Positions 34,955 through 42,223 of a DNA stretch of 49,375 nt are shown here, in pieces. The translations under genes and the position numbers were made by a program. The notes below the pieces were generated by a model. That model worked only from the letters and a program-made list of their open reading frames with translations. It was not told the DNA's origin and made no database searches. The first letter of the stretch is position 1; each line of letters opens with the position of its first letter. This DNA comes from Clostridiaceae bacterium (GTDB lineage Bacteria; Bacillota; Clostridia; Lachnospirales; Lachnospiraceae), in the NCBI GenBank assembly GCA_910575585.1, contig CAJTGF010000041.1, forward strand, positions 1-49,375. The letters are read 5' to 3'.

Positions 34955-35829
34955 CCCTGTTAGCACTGATCGCTATTATCTTTTTTGGCTTTGCCACCTA
35001 TAACCTGTCCACGGCCTTTGCGGACATCCCCACCAGCAGGACCTCCAAAATGATGATGCTGGCAAAGAAACAAAAGGGCGCCAAAAATGAACAGCTCCTG
35101 GATGTATATATCACCAAAGTCGCAAAGCTGTTTGCCCCTTACCTGCGCCTGGACCGGCTGAAGCGGAACAAGCTGCAGGCGGCCCTTGCCATCACCGGGC
35201 TGGAACTGACACCGGAAGTATACACGGCCAGAGCTTGGGTAACGGCCGGGGCCGTAGGGCTTTGCGCCCTCCCCATGGCGTTCCTGATGCCGCTGTTTGT
35301 GCCGGTCCTGATCGGGACTGCCGTGGCGCTCTGGTTCTCCACCTATTATGCGGCTTTTGATTTTGTAAAAAAGCGGCGCAGGCTCATAGAAGCGGAGATC
35401 CCCCGCTTTGCCCTGACCATCGGGCAGAACCTGGAAAATGACCGGGATGTACTTAAGATACTCACCTCTTACCGCAGGGTGGCAGGCCGGGACTTCGGGT
35501 CGGAACTGGACCAGACCATTGCGGACATGAAGACCGGCAACTATGAAAACGCCCTGATCCGCTTTGAGACCCGTATCGGGAGCCCCATGCTCTCGGATGT
35601 GGTGCGGGGCCTGGTGGGTGTCCTGCGGGGGGATGACCAGCGGATGTACTTTAAGATGATCTGCTTTGATATGCGGCAGATCGAGCAGAACAACCTGAAA
35701 AAAGAAGCTGCCAAACGGCCGAAAAAGATCCAGCGTTACTCCATGATGATGTTAATCTGCATCATGATCATTTACCTGGTCGTCCTTTGTACGGAAGTTT
35801 TAAGCTCCCTTGGCGCTTTCTTTGGATAA
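34951..35829 (+). CDS. tadC: TadC pilus assembly membrane protein
   Basis: 292 aa, ATG overlapping the tadB stop, GGAGGTGA upstream. F-domain protein with an N-terminal helix, a helix pair near 90-125, a central cytoplasmic F domain (EIPRFALTIGQNLENDRDVLKILTSY is split here by its length: key part PRFALTIGQ) and a C-terminal helix. Partner of TadB. It closes the run of assembly genes, and the small pilin-like gene lies about 360 bases further on. Confidence 0.88.
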   Translation: MTLLALIAIIFFGFATYNLSTAFADIPTSRTSKMMMLAKKQKGAKNEQLLDVYITKVAKLFAPYLRLDRLKRNKLQAALAITGLELTPEVYTARAWVTAGAVGLCALPMAFLMPLFVPVLIGTAVALWFSTYYAAFDFVKKRRRLIEAEIPRFALTIGQNLENDRDVLKILTSYRRVAGRDFGSELDQTIADMKTGNYENALIRFETRIGSPMLSDVVRGLVGVLRGDDQRMYFKMICFDMRQIEQNNLKKEAAKRPKKIQRYSMMMLICIMIIYLVVLCTEVLSSLGAFFG

Positions 35830-35887
35830 GAGCCAGGCAGTCTTTTGCCGCAGGCCCTTTACACAGCAAATTTAAGGGGGTGATAGC

Positions 35888-35911
35888 TTGTATCCCAGCG
35901 GCTTTTCTTAA
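35888..35911 (+). CDS. Possible 7-residue leader peptide
   Basis: AAGGGGGTGAT (35874-35884) is followed by TTG and the codons for MYPSGFS, then TAA. Strong ribosome binding site but a tiny frame. It could be a regulatory leader, or the site may be a remnant. It lies between tadC and the 49-aa gene. Confidence 0.25.
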   Translation: MYPSGFS

Positions 35912-35985
35912 ATCCATGCAACTTATATAACAACCGATTAGGATTCGGCCTGCTTTGGCAGGTGCGATTACAGACAGGAGCTGCC

Positions 35986-36135
35986 ATGAAAAAACACAGA
36001 AAACATGCTATGTCCCCGCTGACAGCAACAGACAGGCTCCGGCTCCGGCATCAGCTTTTTCAGAAGCCTGCTTCCTATCCGGACAGGCCCATGCGCAGAA
36101 ATGCCAGCCGGAAAAGACTTATCCGGTGCCCTTAA
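35986..36135 (+). CDS. Small very basic protein, 49 aa
   Basis: ATG 35986 lies 4 bases after an ACAGGAGC site. The product starts MKKHRKHAMSPLTATDRLRL and is rich in Arg and Lys to its end, with no hydrophobic segment. It could bind nucleic acid. No homologue recognised. It sits between tadC and the pilin-like gene, in a stretch of about 360 bases that otherwise holds a CCTGC-tttg-GCAGG hairpin and the possible leader peptide. Real-gene status is uncertain. Confidence 0.4.
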   Translation: MKKHRKHAMSPLTATDRLRLRHQLFQKPASYPDRPMRRNASRKRLIRCP

Positions 36136-36188
36136 ACCAGGTACATACAGCAACAGTAAATCATCAATATTTTAACAGGAGGTTTTCC

Positions 36189-36410
36189 ATGAGAAAAATT
36201 ACAAATCGTATCTGCAGCAAAGCAAACCATTTCGTCAACCGTGCCCGGATGGCAATCTCCAACCAGCGTGGAGATTTCTATATCTCGGATGCCGTGAAGA
36301 TCATCATTGCCGTTGTACTGGGTGCCCTGCTGCTGGCAGCCCTGACGTTGATTTTCAATGATACGGTCATCCCCAGAATCACACGAGAGATCGAGGGGCT
36401 GTTCGGTTAA
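36189..36410 (+). CDS. Short pilin-like protein, candidate Tad major pilin
   Basis: 73 aa from ATG 36189 behind AGGAGG; the longer open frame upstream has no support. A basic leader of about 27 residues ends NQRGD, followed by one helix (VKIIIAVVLGALLLAALTLIF) and a short tail, ending IEGLFG. Size and layout fit Flp-type pilins, though the usual Glu at +5 is absent. The G-D step is shared with the two TadE-like proteins, which suggests one peptidase processes all three. Its place at the operon end next to a terminator-rich region would allow high expression. It may match DUF6133 (uncertain). Confidence 0.6.
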   Translation: MRKITNRICSKANHFVNRARMAISNQRGDFYISDAVKIIIAVVLGALLLAALTLIFNDTVIPRITREIEGLFG

Positions 36411-36416
36411 TACAAC

Positions 36417-36483
36417 TGAGCCAAAGACTCTCGCGGCATTCGCCAAATACTTGTGCGAGCACAGCGTTTGGCTCATTGCTCGC
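36417..36483 (+). ncRNA. Structured RNA region with mutually exclusive stems
   Basis: TGAGCCAAA (36417-36425) pairs perfectly with TTTGGCTCA (36467-36475). GCGAGCA (36455-36461) pairs perfectly with TGCTCGC (36477-36483), and CTCGC (36430-36434) can also pair with GCGAG (36455-36459). The first two stems cannot form together. A terminator follows at 36499-36539. This resembles a regulatory RNA or riboswitch-like 3' UTR; no known class recognised. Confidence 0.45.
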
Positions 36484-36498
36484 AAAAATAAAAGTTTT

Positions 36499-36539
36499 AG
36501 GGCCAGGCCGCAGAAATATGTGTCTGGCCCTCCTTTTTT
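36499..36539 (+). terminator. Intrinsic terminator after the Tad operon
   Basis: AGGGCCAG (36499-36506)/CTGGCCCT (36524-36531), 17-base loop, then CC and six T. Ends the Tad operon or the structured RNA before it. Confidence 0.85.
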
Positions 36540-36635
36540 ATTTGTATAAAAAACTTTCTGGAGAAATCATCGAAGTTTATAAAAATTTTAGAAATTTCCG
36601 GCTCAAATTGACCATTCCAGGTTTTGAAAAAGTGG

Positions 36636-36671
36636 GTAATGAAAGTGAAGAGATTTATTCACCTTCATTAC
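36636..36671. repeat. Imperfect palindrome upstream of the Cys-rich gene
   Basis: GTAATGAAAGTGAA (36636-36649) and TTCACCTTCATTAC (36658-36671) are reverse complements with one mismatch, 8-base loop, no T-run. It lies about 50 bases before the next start codon in an AT-rich stretch (36540-36718) where I see no convincing gene. An operator is the likeliest reading. Confidence 0.45.
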
Positions 36672-36718
36672 AAAAATCTCTCAATTCAAATGAACCATGT
36701 AATAGGAGGTGAAAGAAA

Positions 36719-37069
36719 TTGAATCAACAACATTGTAATATTTATCCCTTTTTAAAAGCAGTACGCGGATGCTGGCATAACGCCCTGTTTATCAAGTGCG
36801 AGCATATAGTCTGCCCCCATGGCCAGTCTCCGCCCTGCGGCGGATTCCTGATGGCTGTGGATGCGGACGGCTCCCCCATCCTTATGCCTGCAAAAGTCTT
36901 CAAACAGATAGCTGGGGAGTCCATCGAACCGGAAGAGTGCCGGGCTGTCCTGGGAAAACAAACCTTTGAAACCGTATACGGCCTGTATATTGAGTGGCAC
37001 ACCGTATCTTCCACAAACTGCCCACTGCTGGAACTCTGCCAGACTTCCCATCAATGCCGCTGTCTTTAA
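36719..37069 (+). CDS. Cysteine-rich small protein, unknown function
   Basis: 116 aa, starting at TTG 36719 behind a strong AGGAGGTGA site. It contains eleven Cys by my count, in patterns such as CEHIVCPHGQSPPCGG and a CxC near the C-terminus, suggestive of metal binding. No signal peptide or membrane helix. It opens a plus-strand group with the zinc-finger and sigma-like genes. A tight CTGCCAT-ga-ATGGCAG palindrome lies between it and the next gene. Confidence 0.6.
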   Translation: MNQQHCNIYPFLKAVRGCWHNALFIKCEHIVCPHGQSPPCGGFLMAVDADGSPILMPAKVFKQIAGESIEPEECRAVLGKQTFETVYGLYIEWHTVSSTNCPLLELCQTSHQCRCL

Positions 37070-37120
37070 AATACGGGAGATAAACAAAACTGCCATGAAT
37101 GGCAGGAACGGAGGTGACCA

Positions 37121-37537
37121 ATGAAAACCATAAAAAAATATAACCTGAAATGCCCTTACTGCGGTGCCCCGGCCATCTGCCGGCCTGCCAGTTCCGTCTA
37201 CGGAGCAAATACCATTAACCGGGGGAGCTATCTGTATGTCTGCTCCCGCTGGCCTGCCTGTGACTCCTATGTGAGCGCCCATAAGAAAAACCGGAAACCT
37301 ATGGGGACTATGGCAAACCGCAGCCTGCGCCAGAAACGCATCCTGGCACACCAGGCTTTAAAACGGCTACAGAAAGAGCGGCATATGGACAAATGGGCCG
37401 CCTATGTATGGCTCCAGGCAAAGCTGGGCCTTGATGAAAGCCAGACTCATATCGGTATGTTTTCAGAGCAGATGTGTGAGAAAGTCATTTCCCTGTGCCG
37501 TCCGCCTGTAAAGCCTGGCGGCGGCATGGCGGCCTGA
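37121..37537 (+). CDS. Zinc-finger-containing protein (DUF3268-like)
   Basis: 138 aa. Residues 11-49 form a treble-clef-like zinc ribbon: CPYCGAPA, then YVCSRWPACDSYV. A helical C-terminal half follows. This matches the zinc-finger-containing proteins (DUF3268) commonly found in phages and ICEs of Firmicutes; their role is unknown. A GGAGGTGA site precedes the ATG. It lies 16 bases before a sigma-like gene. Confidence 0.8.
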   Translation: MKTIKKYNLKCPYCGAPAICRPASSVYGANTINRGSYLYVCSRWPACDSYVSAHKKNRKPMGTMANRSLRQKRILAHQALKRLQKERHMDKWAAYVWLQAKLGLDESQTHIGMFSEQMCEKVISLCRPPVKPGGGMAA

Positions 37538-37553
37538 AAAGAGGTGAGCATTT

Positions 37554-38132
37554 ATGAAACGAGATATCCCCCTGACCAGAGAACAGCGGGAATTGGTGGA
37601 AAATAACCTGTCCCTTGTCTACTGGGTTATCATGGAAAGCATCCATGTGAATGAAACAATCTACGGGTTTGGGTATGAAGATCTCTATCAGGAGGGCTGC
37701 ATCTGGCTGTGCCATGCGGCGGCCACCTATGACCCAGTGCGTTCCCGGTTCCCCACTTATGCCAAAAGGATTGTGCGTAACGGCCTGCTCTCCTACTGCC
37801 GGCAGATGTGTTTCCGGCAGCGCCGGTTTACCTATCTGACTGTAGGCGACCAGGGGGAACTGTTGGCAGACGGGGAACCAGTCCTGCTACCGGACGATTT
37901 TCATGCGCAGGTAAATATGATAGAAACCCTTGACCTTCTGGCATACGCTGAAAAGAAATACCAGGGTGTGACAAGGCTTGGGATTGAGGCCCTGAAGCTG
38001 AAGCTGAAAGGCATGAGCGTTTCCGAGATCGCCGGCCTGTACCATGTGCCGCCGCCCCATGTAGGCGCATGGATCTCCCGGGCCACCCAGAAGCTCAGGA
38101 AAGACACGCCTTTCTTATCCGGGCTTTTATGA
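37554..38132 (+). CDS. Sigma-70-like factor 1
   Basis: 192 aa. Region 2 is recognisable (YGFGYEDLYQEGCIWLCHAAATYD, then FPTYAKRIVRNGLLSYCRQ), and region 4 is a C-terminal HTH (LKLKGMSVSEIAGLYHVPPPHVGAWISRATQKLRKD). Its N-terminus (MKRDIPLTREQRELVENNLSLVY) resembles that of the second sigma-like gene at 43168. Such short sigma-like proteins occur in Firmicute ICEs. It could direct polymerase to the conserved transfer/Tad promoters, which have poor -35 elements, but that is inference. AGAGGTGA site, ATG 37554. Confidence 0.8.
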   Translation: MKRDIPLTREQRELVENNLSLVYWVIMESIHVNETIYGFGYEDLYQEGCIWLCHAAATYDPVRSRFPTYAKRIVRNGLLSYCRQMCFRQRRFTYLTVGDQGELLADGEPVLLPDDFHAQVNMIETLDLLAYAEKKYQGVTRLGIEALKLKLKGMSVSEIAGLYHVPPPHVGAWISRATQKLRKDTPFLSGLL

Positions 38133-38185
38133 CTGCCGCAGCAGGCAGCCTTCTATATTACTATAGGAAAACAGGAGGATTTTTT

Positions 38186-38881
38186 ATGATGCTGAAAACA
38201 CTTTATACCGCTGCTGGCCGCTTTGAGCGCAGGACAAACGGATGCCGGCGCTACTGCCCCGTTATTGTCCTTGGGGGAAAAGAATATATGGTCGATATGC
38301 AGGAAATGGTCATCTGGAGCTGCCTAAACTGGCGGATTGCCCGTATGGAGGAAATCGGGCGGCTCTACACAGCGACTTTACCGGTACAGAAAGATATCGT
38401 AAGCCGTTCCTGGAAGGACTGCGTGGAACGGCTCCTGACAAGGGGCCTGCTGGTCTGCGGGAAAGGGGAAACGGAATATGACGCCCTTTATGACCTGCTC
38501 TCCTCCATGTACATCATTCCCACGGACGGCTCTGCCCTGCTCAGGATGCTGTCTTTTCTGAAACTGACTCTTGTAAACCATGTGCCCTTTTCCTCTGCCA
38601 GAAAGCTTTTCCGCCGTGACCAGCGTACCGAAAATGAGAAGCAGGTCATGGCCCTTGCGAGGCAGGCCCTGCTCTCCACTGCAGAACTGATCCGGTGCAT
38701 GGAAAAGGATATCCGCTCCCTCCCTACGGAGGAAAGCATCCTGGAAGGGCTCTATGACGATGCGGACACCACCAGCGACAACATCAGCTGCATGATGCGG
38801 CTCTCCTCCAAAAGCCAGGCGGTCACGCTGGCGGTTGCGAACCTGTACCTGCGCCAGCAGATTATTTTTGAAAGGATATGA
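38186..38881 (+). CDS. Uncharacterised helical protein, 231 aa
   Basis: Starts at ATG 38186 behind ACAGGAGG; the longer frame from 38069 overlaps the sigma gene and is rejected. The N-terminal half has a winged-helix-like section (WSCLNWRIARMEEIGRLY...CVERLLTRGLLVCG), the C-terminal half is helical. No membrane segment. The pattern suggests a DNA-binding regulator, but I do not recognise a family. The downstream membrane-protein gene starts 6 bases later. Confidence 0.6.
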   Translation: MMLKTLYTAAGRFERRTNGCRRYCPVIVLGGKEYMVDMQEMVIWSCLNWRIARMEEIGRLYTATLPVQKDIVSRSWKDCVERLLTRGLLVCGKGETEYDALYDLLSSMYIIPTDGSALLRMLSFLKLTLVNHVPFSSARKLFRRDQRTENEKQVMALARQALLSTAELIRCMEKDIRSLPTEESILEGLYDDADTTSDNISCMMRLSSKSQAVTLAVANLYLRQQIIFERI

Positions 38882-38887
38882 CATCTT

Positions 38888-39376
38888 ATGGAACAATGGT
38901 TGAACGCCCCTCTTACCCTCCGGCTGAAAGTGTTTCTGATCCTGTTTATGGGGATTGGCAGCCTTTTCATCGCCGCTATCGTATTTTTCCTCTCCCATGA
39001 CCGGCTTTTGCTGATTTTAAGCGGCATCATTTTCGGCAGCTGCCTGTTCCACAGCGCCGGACTCCTGGTCGTAATCCTGCGCGGGGATTATGAAACCATC
39101 ACGGGAGTCTGCACCGCCGTTACATCCCTGCCTTTACGCAGGTATCGCAAAATAGAACTTACGGACTGTCAGGGAACCGCCATTATTCTGCTTTTGGGGA
39201 AACAGGTAAAAATAAAGCCGGGCGGATGTTACTGCTTTTATTTCCGGAAAGCCTCCCGCCCATCCCTGGGCAGCGAATATCTGGACGCTTCCCTCTCCAC
39301 GGACTTGTTTTTAGGCTACGATTCCAGCCTGCCTCAAAATCTGCCTGAAATAAATAATCAGGATACTGCAGAATAA
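38888..39376 (+). CDS. Two-helix membrane protein, unknown function
   Basis: 162 aa. Two hydrophobic segments (about 14-35 and 40-62) are followed by a soluble domain of about 100 residues, with the acidic tail NLPEINNQDTAE. The upstream spacing is 6 bases, so it is co-expressed with the preceding gene. No family recognised. A perfect 10-bp hairpin follows the stop (39404-39434). Confidence 0.55.
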   Translation: MEQWLNAPLTLRLKVFLILFMGIGSLFIAAIVFFLSHDRLLLILSGIIFGSCLFHSAGLLVVILRGDYETITGVCTAVTSLPLRRYRKIELTDCQGTAIILLLGKQVKIKPGGCYCFYFRKASRPSLGSEYLDASLSTDLFLGYDSSLPQNLPEINNQDTAE

Positions 39377-39403
39377 AAGCAGTTTGATCCCTATTTATAG
39401 ATG

Positions 39404-39434
39404 GGAAGCCCTGTGTTCAGTCTCCAGGGCTTCC
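39404..39434 (+). terminator. Hairpin after the membrane-protein gene
   Basis: GGAAGCCCTG (39404-39413)/CAGGGCTTCC (39425-39434), 11-base loop, no T-run. Possible terminator or mRNA 3' end ahead of the ssb promoter. Confidence 0.5.
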
Positions 39435-39490
39435 GGCTACAAGATATTGTATTTTGCCACTCCAAGTATCTATATATAGTATTTATAAAC

Positions 39491-39519
39491 TTGACAGCCA
39501 CCAGATATAGTGTTATACT
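39491..39519 (+). promoter_or_regulatory. Near-consensus promoter upstream of ssb
   Basis: TTGACA (39491-39496), 17-base spacer and TATACT (39514-39519) preceded by TGT, an extended -10. The best sigma-A promoter in the element part of the window. It lies about 195 bases before the ssb start. Confidence 0.85.
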
Positions 39520-39623
39520 TACCTTGTAATTGATTTTTGTGCGTATCCTTGCAGGATTGCAGGCAGATTTGTCTGTACGGCGATGAAGAAATCGCATTGC
39601 ACACGCTGTTAAGTTTGTATATA

Positions 39624-39679
39624 AGTGTCAGTGGTATTACTGCGCCCATCCGGGCCGGATTCCCGCTGACACTTTTTTT
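39624..39679 (+). terminator. Leader terminator (attenuator) between promoter and ssb
   Basis: AGTGTCAGTGG (39624-39634) pairs with CCGCTGACACT (39663-39673), one G-U pair, with an inner GCCC/GGGC stem, then seven T (39673-39679). The expected product is a leader RNA of about 150 nt starting near 39526. It also contains small stems GCGAT/ATCGC and CAGA/TCTG and a direct repeat TTGCAGGA/TTGCAGGC. ssb would need read-through. Confidence 0.75.
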
Positions 39680-39713
39680 ATAGATAATAAGGCCAGTGGC
39701 AGAAAGGAGTGTT

Positions 39714-40124
39714 ATGGCACAGATTTTTGCATTTGGACGTGTGGAGAATGACCTGGTTCCCAAAAAGAGCCAGAAGGATTCCACCTATATCTGTTTCGGT
39801 TTTACCGAGCAGATAGGTAAGGGCCAGTTCCAGTATTACCAGGTATGGGCATGGGATGATGAAGTATCCCGCCTTGTCCGGCTTGGTGTCAAAAAGGACA
39901 GCCAGTTGTGGATCACCGGCACACAGCAGCTGGTGGACTGTACCGCAGGCCATGGAAAGGAACGGACAAAAATCCTGAAAATCTATCTATCCAATTTCGG
40001 ATTTCTTCCGGGGCGCATTTCCAAAGAAGGCTCCACCAATTTTCCAGATGAACCCGGGACCGCAGACACCGCCCCTCCCCCTGTGGAGGTACTGGACGGG
40101 GAACGCGAGTCCCTGCCGGAGTGA
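39714..40124 (+). CDS. ssb: Single-stranded DNA-binding protein
   Basis: 136 aa from ATG 39714, behind AGAAAGGAG. OB-fold protein of the SSB family (AQIFAFGRVENDLVPKKS..., FQYYQVWAWDDEV, LWITGTQQLVD). Element-encoded SSBs coat the transferred strand and help establishment in the recipient. The C-terminus ends VEVLDGERESLPE, acidic but without the usual DDDIPF-type tip. The frameshifted gene at 42224 ends with almost the same peptide, PLDGEREALPA. Single-gene unit: own promoter, leader terminator upstream and terminator downstream. Confidence 0.88.
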   Translation: MAQIFAFGRVENDLVPKKSQKDSTYICFGFTEQIGKGQFQYYQVWAWDDEVSRLVRLGVKKDSQLWITGTQQLVDCTAGHGKERTKILKIYLSNFGFLPGRISKEGSTNFPDEPGTADTAPPPVEVLDGERESLPE

Positions 40125-40141
40125 ATCCCGCTCCGGCGCTA

Positions 40142-40204
40142 AAAGAGGAACCCTATTGGTTTTTCAGAATGAACCTGAAAGACCGGTAAGGTTCCTCTTT
40201 TTTT
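40142..40204 (+). terminator. Terminator after ssb
   Basis: AAAGAGGAACC (40142-40152)/GGTTCCTCTTT (40190-40200) with the pairing continuing inward (CTATTGGTTTTTCAG with CTGAAAGACCGGTAAG, imperfect). T-run 40198-40204. A strong intrinsic terminator. Confidence 0.88.
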
Positions 40205-40252
40205 GTGCATGTAGGTTACTTTCAACAAAGACAAAGAAAGGATGGTAAAAAA

Positions 40253-41065
40253 ATGAAAAGTGACAAAGCCCTGTGGGGCAGCATCAGCATCCTTGTGGGT
40301 ACAGTTACCGCTATACTGGCGCTCATAAGGGGAGCATGGCAGACCTGGCTTCTGATCGGGGTGTTCTCTCTCTGGGGGCTGTGGGTTATTGCAGTGCTTT
40401 TACGGCCCTGTATGCAGCAGGCGAAACGCCGCAGGATGCGTGAACAGCTTACAAAGAAACGGCTGGCAGAAGGGATCACGGGCACACAGTCTTTTGATCT
40501 TTCAGCCACAGAATCCCCGGAAATGGAACTGCTCCTGCTCCGCCATGTCAACCACCGGATCTCTGCCTATCTCCGGGCGGTTTATCCTGACGTGCGCTGG
40601 GAATGGTGCGAAAAGAGACCGGAAAAACTGGTGCTGGCAGGAGGGACCGGGCGCATCCGCCTTTACGGAATCCCGGATTTTGACCATGCGGATATATGCA
40701 TGGACCAAAACGCCTCCATCACCTGCAACATGTTAAAAATGGTCCCGCTCTCGGAAGCCGGAGGCGGAGGGCCGGAAGATACTGTCCCGCCCAACAAGCA
40801 GCCGGTGGACCCCCAGATCTGGTACGAGGTCCAGGGCCGGAAGGTTCTGGAGGCTCTTGTGGCAGACTTGAATTCCCGCGGCCACAGTTGCCTCACAATC
40901 CATGAGGACGGCGATATCTGCATCGAGGAGGACACGGAGGAGGTGGTAAAAGAGCACCTTGCCGGCTTTCCGGAAAAGACGTACTGGTCACGGCTTTTAC
41001 AGGTTTTTGAACGCAACGGGCTGGCGGCTGAGGTCACGGCGAAGGGCATCCAGATCTCCTGGTAA
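40253..41065 (+). CDS. Membrane-anchored protein, unknown function
   Basis: 270 aa from ATG 40253 (AAAGGA site; longer upstream frame rejected). Two hydrophobic helices (about 8-27 and 32-50) are followed by a basic patch (KRRRMREQLTKKR) and a soluble, probably cytoplasmic domain of about 200 residues. That domain contains EVQGRKVLEALVADLNSRGH. No motif recognised. It lies just upstream of the DUF932 gene with 33 bases between, probably one operon. Confidence 0.6.
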   Translation: MKSDKALWGSISILVGTVTAILALIRGAWQTWLLIGVFSLWGLWVIAVLLRPCMQQAKRRRMREQLTKKRLAEGITGTQSFDLSATESPEMELLLLRHVNHRISAYLRAVYPDVRWEWCEKRPEKLVLAGGTGRIRLYGIPDFDHADICMDQNASITCNMLKMVPLSEAGGGGPEDTVPPNKQPVDPQIWYEVQGRKVLEALVADLNSRGHSCLTIHEDGDICIEEDTEEVVKEHLAGFPEKTYWSRLLQVFERNGLAAEVTAKGIQISW

Positions 41066-41098
41066 GCCCTCACACAACAAGAAAGGAGCTGAACACGA

Positions 41099-42169
41099 AT
41101 GAAAGAAGGTCTTACCCTGAACGAAATGGCCGCTGAGATCACACGGCAGAACAGCATGAAGGAGGATTATCTGGTGGATACTAGGAGCCTGCAGATGGAG
41201 CCTTATGATTCCCAGATTTATCTCCACATGTTTGACGGGAACACCGAACCGGTGGAACCCATGCAGGTCAACACCATTGCCCACCGGCAGTTTGGAACAC
41301 ACTTGAAGATCCCTGCGCCTTATTATGACCGGATGCTCACGGAAAAGCCGGATCTTCTGGCCGCAAATGTCAACGCCTGGCTCCAGCATTCCCCATCCAA
41401 ACGGCTTCTGCGTACCATGGGAGGCACCGCAAGGGCATTCTTAAGCAACCGTTACCGGCGAATCGACAACATGGAGATTGCCCAGGCAGTCCTTCCCATT
41501 ATTGGGCGCATGAAGGGCGCACGCTTTGAAAGCTGCCAGATCACGGACAGCCGGATGTATATAAAGGTAGTCAACCCCCGCCTCGAAGCGGAGGTTGTGC
41601 CGGGAGACATTGTGCAGGCCGGCGTCATCATCTCCAACAGCGAGACCGGCATGGGAGCTGTCACTATCCAGCCCCTTGTCTACCGCCTGGTATGCAGCAA
41701 CGGCATGATCGTCAATGACGCACAGACACGCCGCAACCATGTGGGCCGTGTCAATGACATGGAAGAGAGCTTCCAGCTCTATTCGGAAAAGACACTGGCT
41801 GCGGACGACAAAGCCTTTATCCTGAAAATCCAGGATACCGTCAGAGCCGCCGTGGAAGAGGCTCGTTTTGCCCAGGTGGTCGGCCTGATGCAGACTGCTG
41901 CCCAGGCGGAAATGAACACCAAAGACGTTCCCGGTATCGTCAAGCTGGCCAGCCGGGAATTCCACATCACAGACGATGAGGGGGAAGGCATCCTCCAGCA
42001 TCTGATCGAAGGAAAAGACCTTACGCTGTACGGGCTTTCCAATGCAGTCACCCGGCACAGCCAGGATGTGGAGAACTATGACAGGGCCACCCAGCTGGAG
42101 AGCATCGGCTATAACATTCTTTCCATGCCGGCCCACCAGTGGAACCGGATCAACCAGATGGCCGCCTGA
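41099..42169 (+). CDS. DUF932 (phage/plasmid-like) protein
   Basis: 356 aa, ATG 41099 behind GAAAGGAG. The whole protein follows the DUF932 pattern: FGTHLKIPAPYYDRML, RTMGGTARAFLSNRYRRIDN, the conserved LVYRLVCSNGMIV core and LSNAVTRHSQDVENYDRATQ near the end. DUF932 proteins are widespread on plasmids, phages and ICEs and are thought to take part in DNA handling; the biochemical role is not established. It is followed by the frameshifted gene with the SSB-like tail. Confidence 0.9.
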   Translation: MKEGLTLNEMAAEITRQNSMKEDYLVDTRSLQMEPYDSQIYLHMFDGNTEPVEPMQVNTIAHRQFGTHLKIPAPYYDRMLTEKPDLLAANVNAWLQHSPSKRLLRTMGGTARAFLSNRYRRIDNMEIAQAVLPIIGRMKGARFESCQITDSRMYIKVVNPRLEAEVVPGDIVQAGVIISNSETGMGAVTIQPLVYRLVCSNGMIVNDAQTRRNHVGRVNDMEESFQLYSEKTLAADDKAFILKIQDTVRAAVEEARFAQVVGLMQTAAQAEMNTKDVPGIVKLASREFHITDDEGEGILQHLIEGKDLTLYGLSNAVTRHSQDVENYDRATQLESIGYNILSMPAHQWNRINQMAA

Positions 42170-42223
42170 CGCAGCCATTTTGATACCATTACATCACAAT
42201 TTCACTTTAAGGAGGAAAACAGT

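Noticed and set aside
36476-36712. 78-codon plus-strand frame after the Tad terminator
   Set aside because: It starts inside the hairpin region, runs through the terminator and has no ribosome binding site; AT-rich filler is a better reading.
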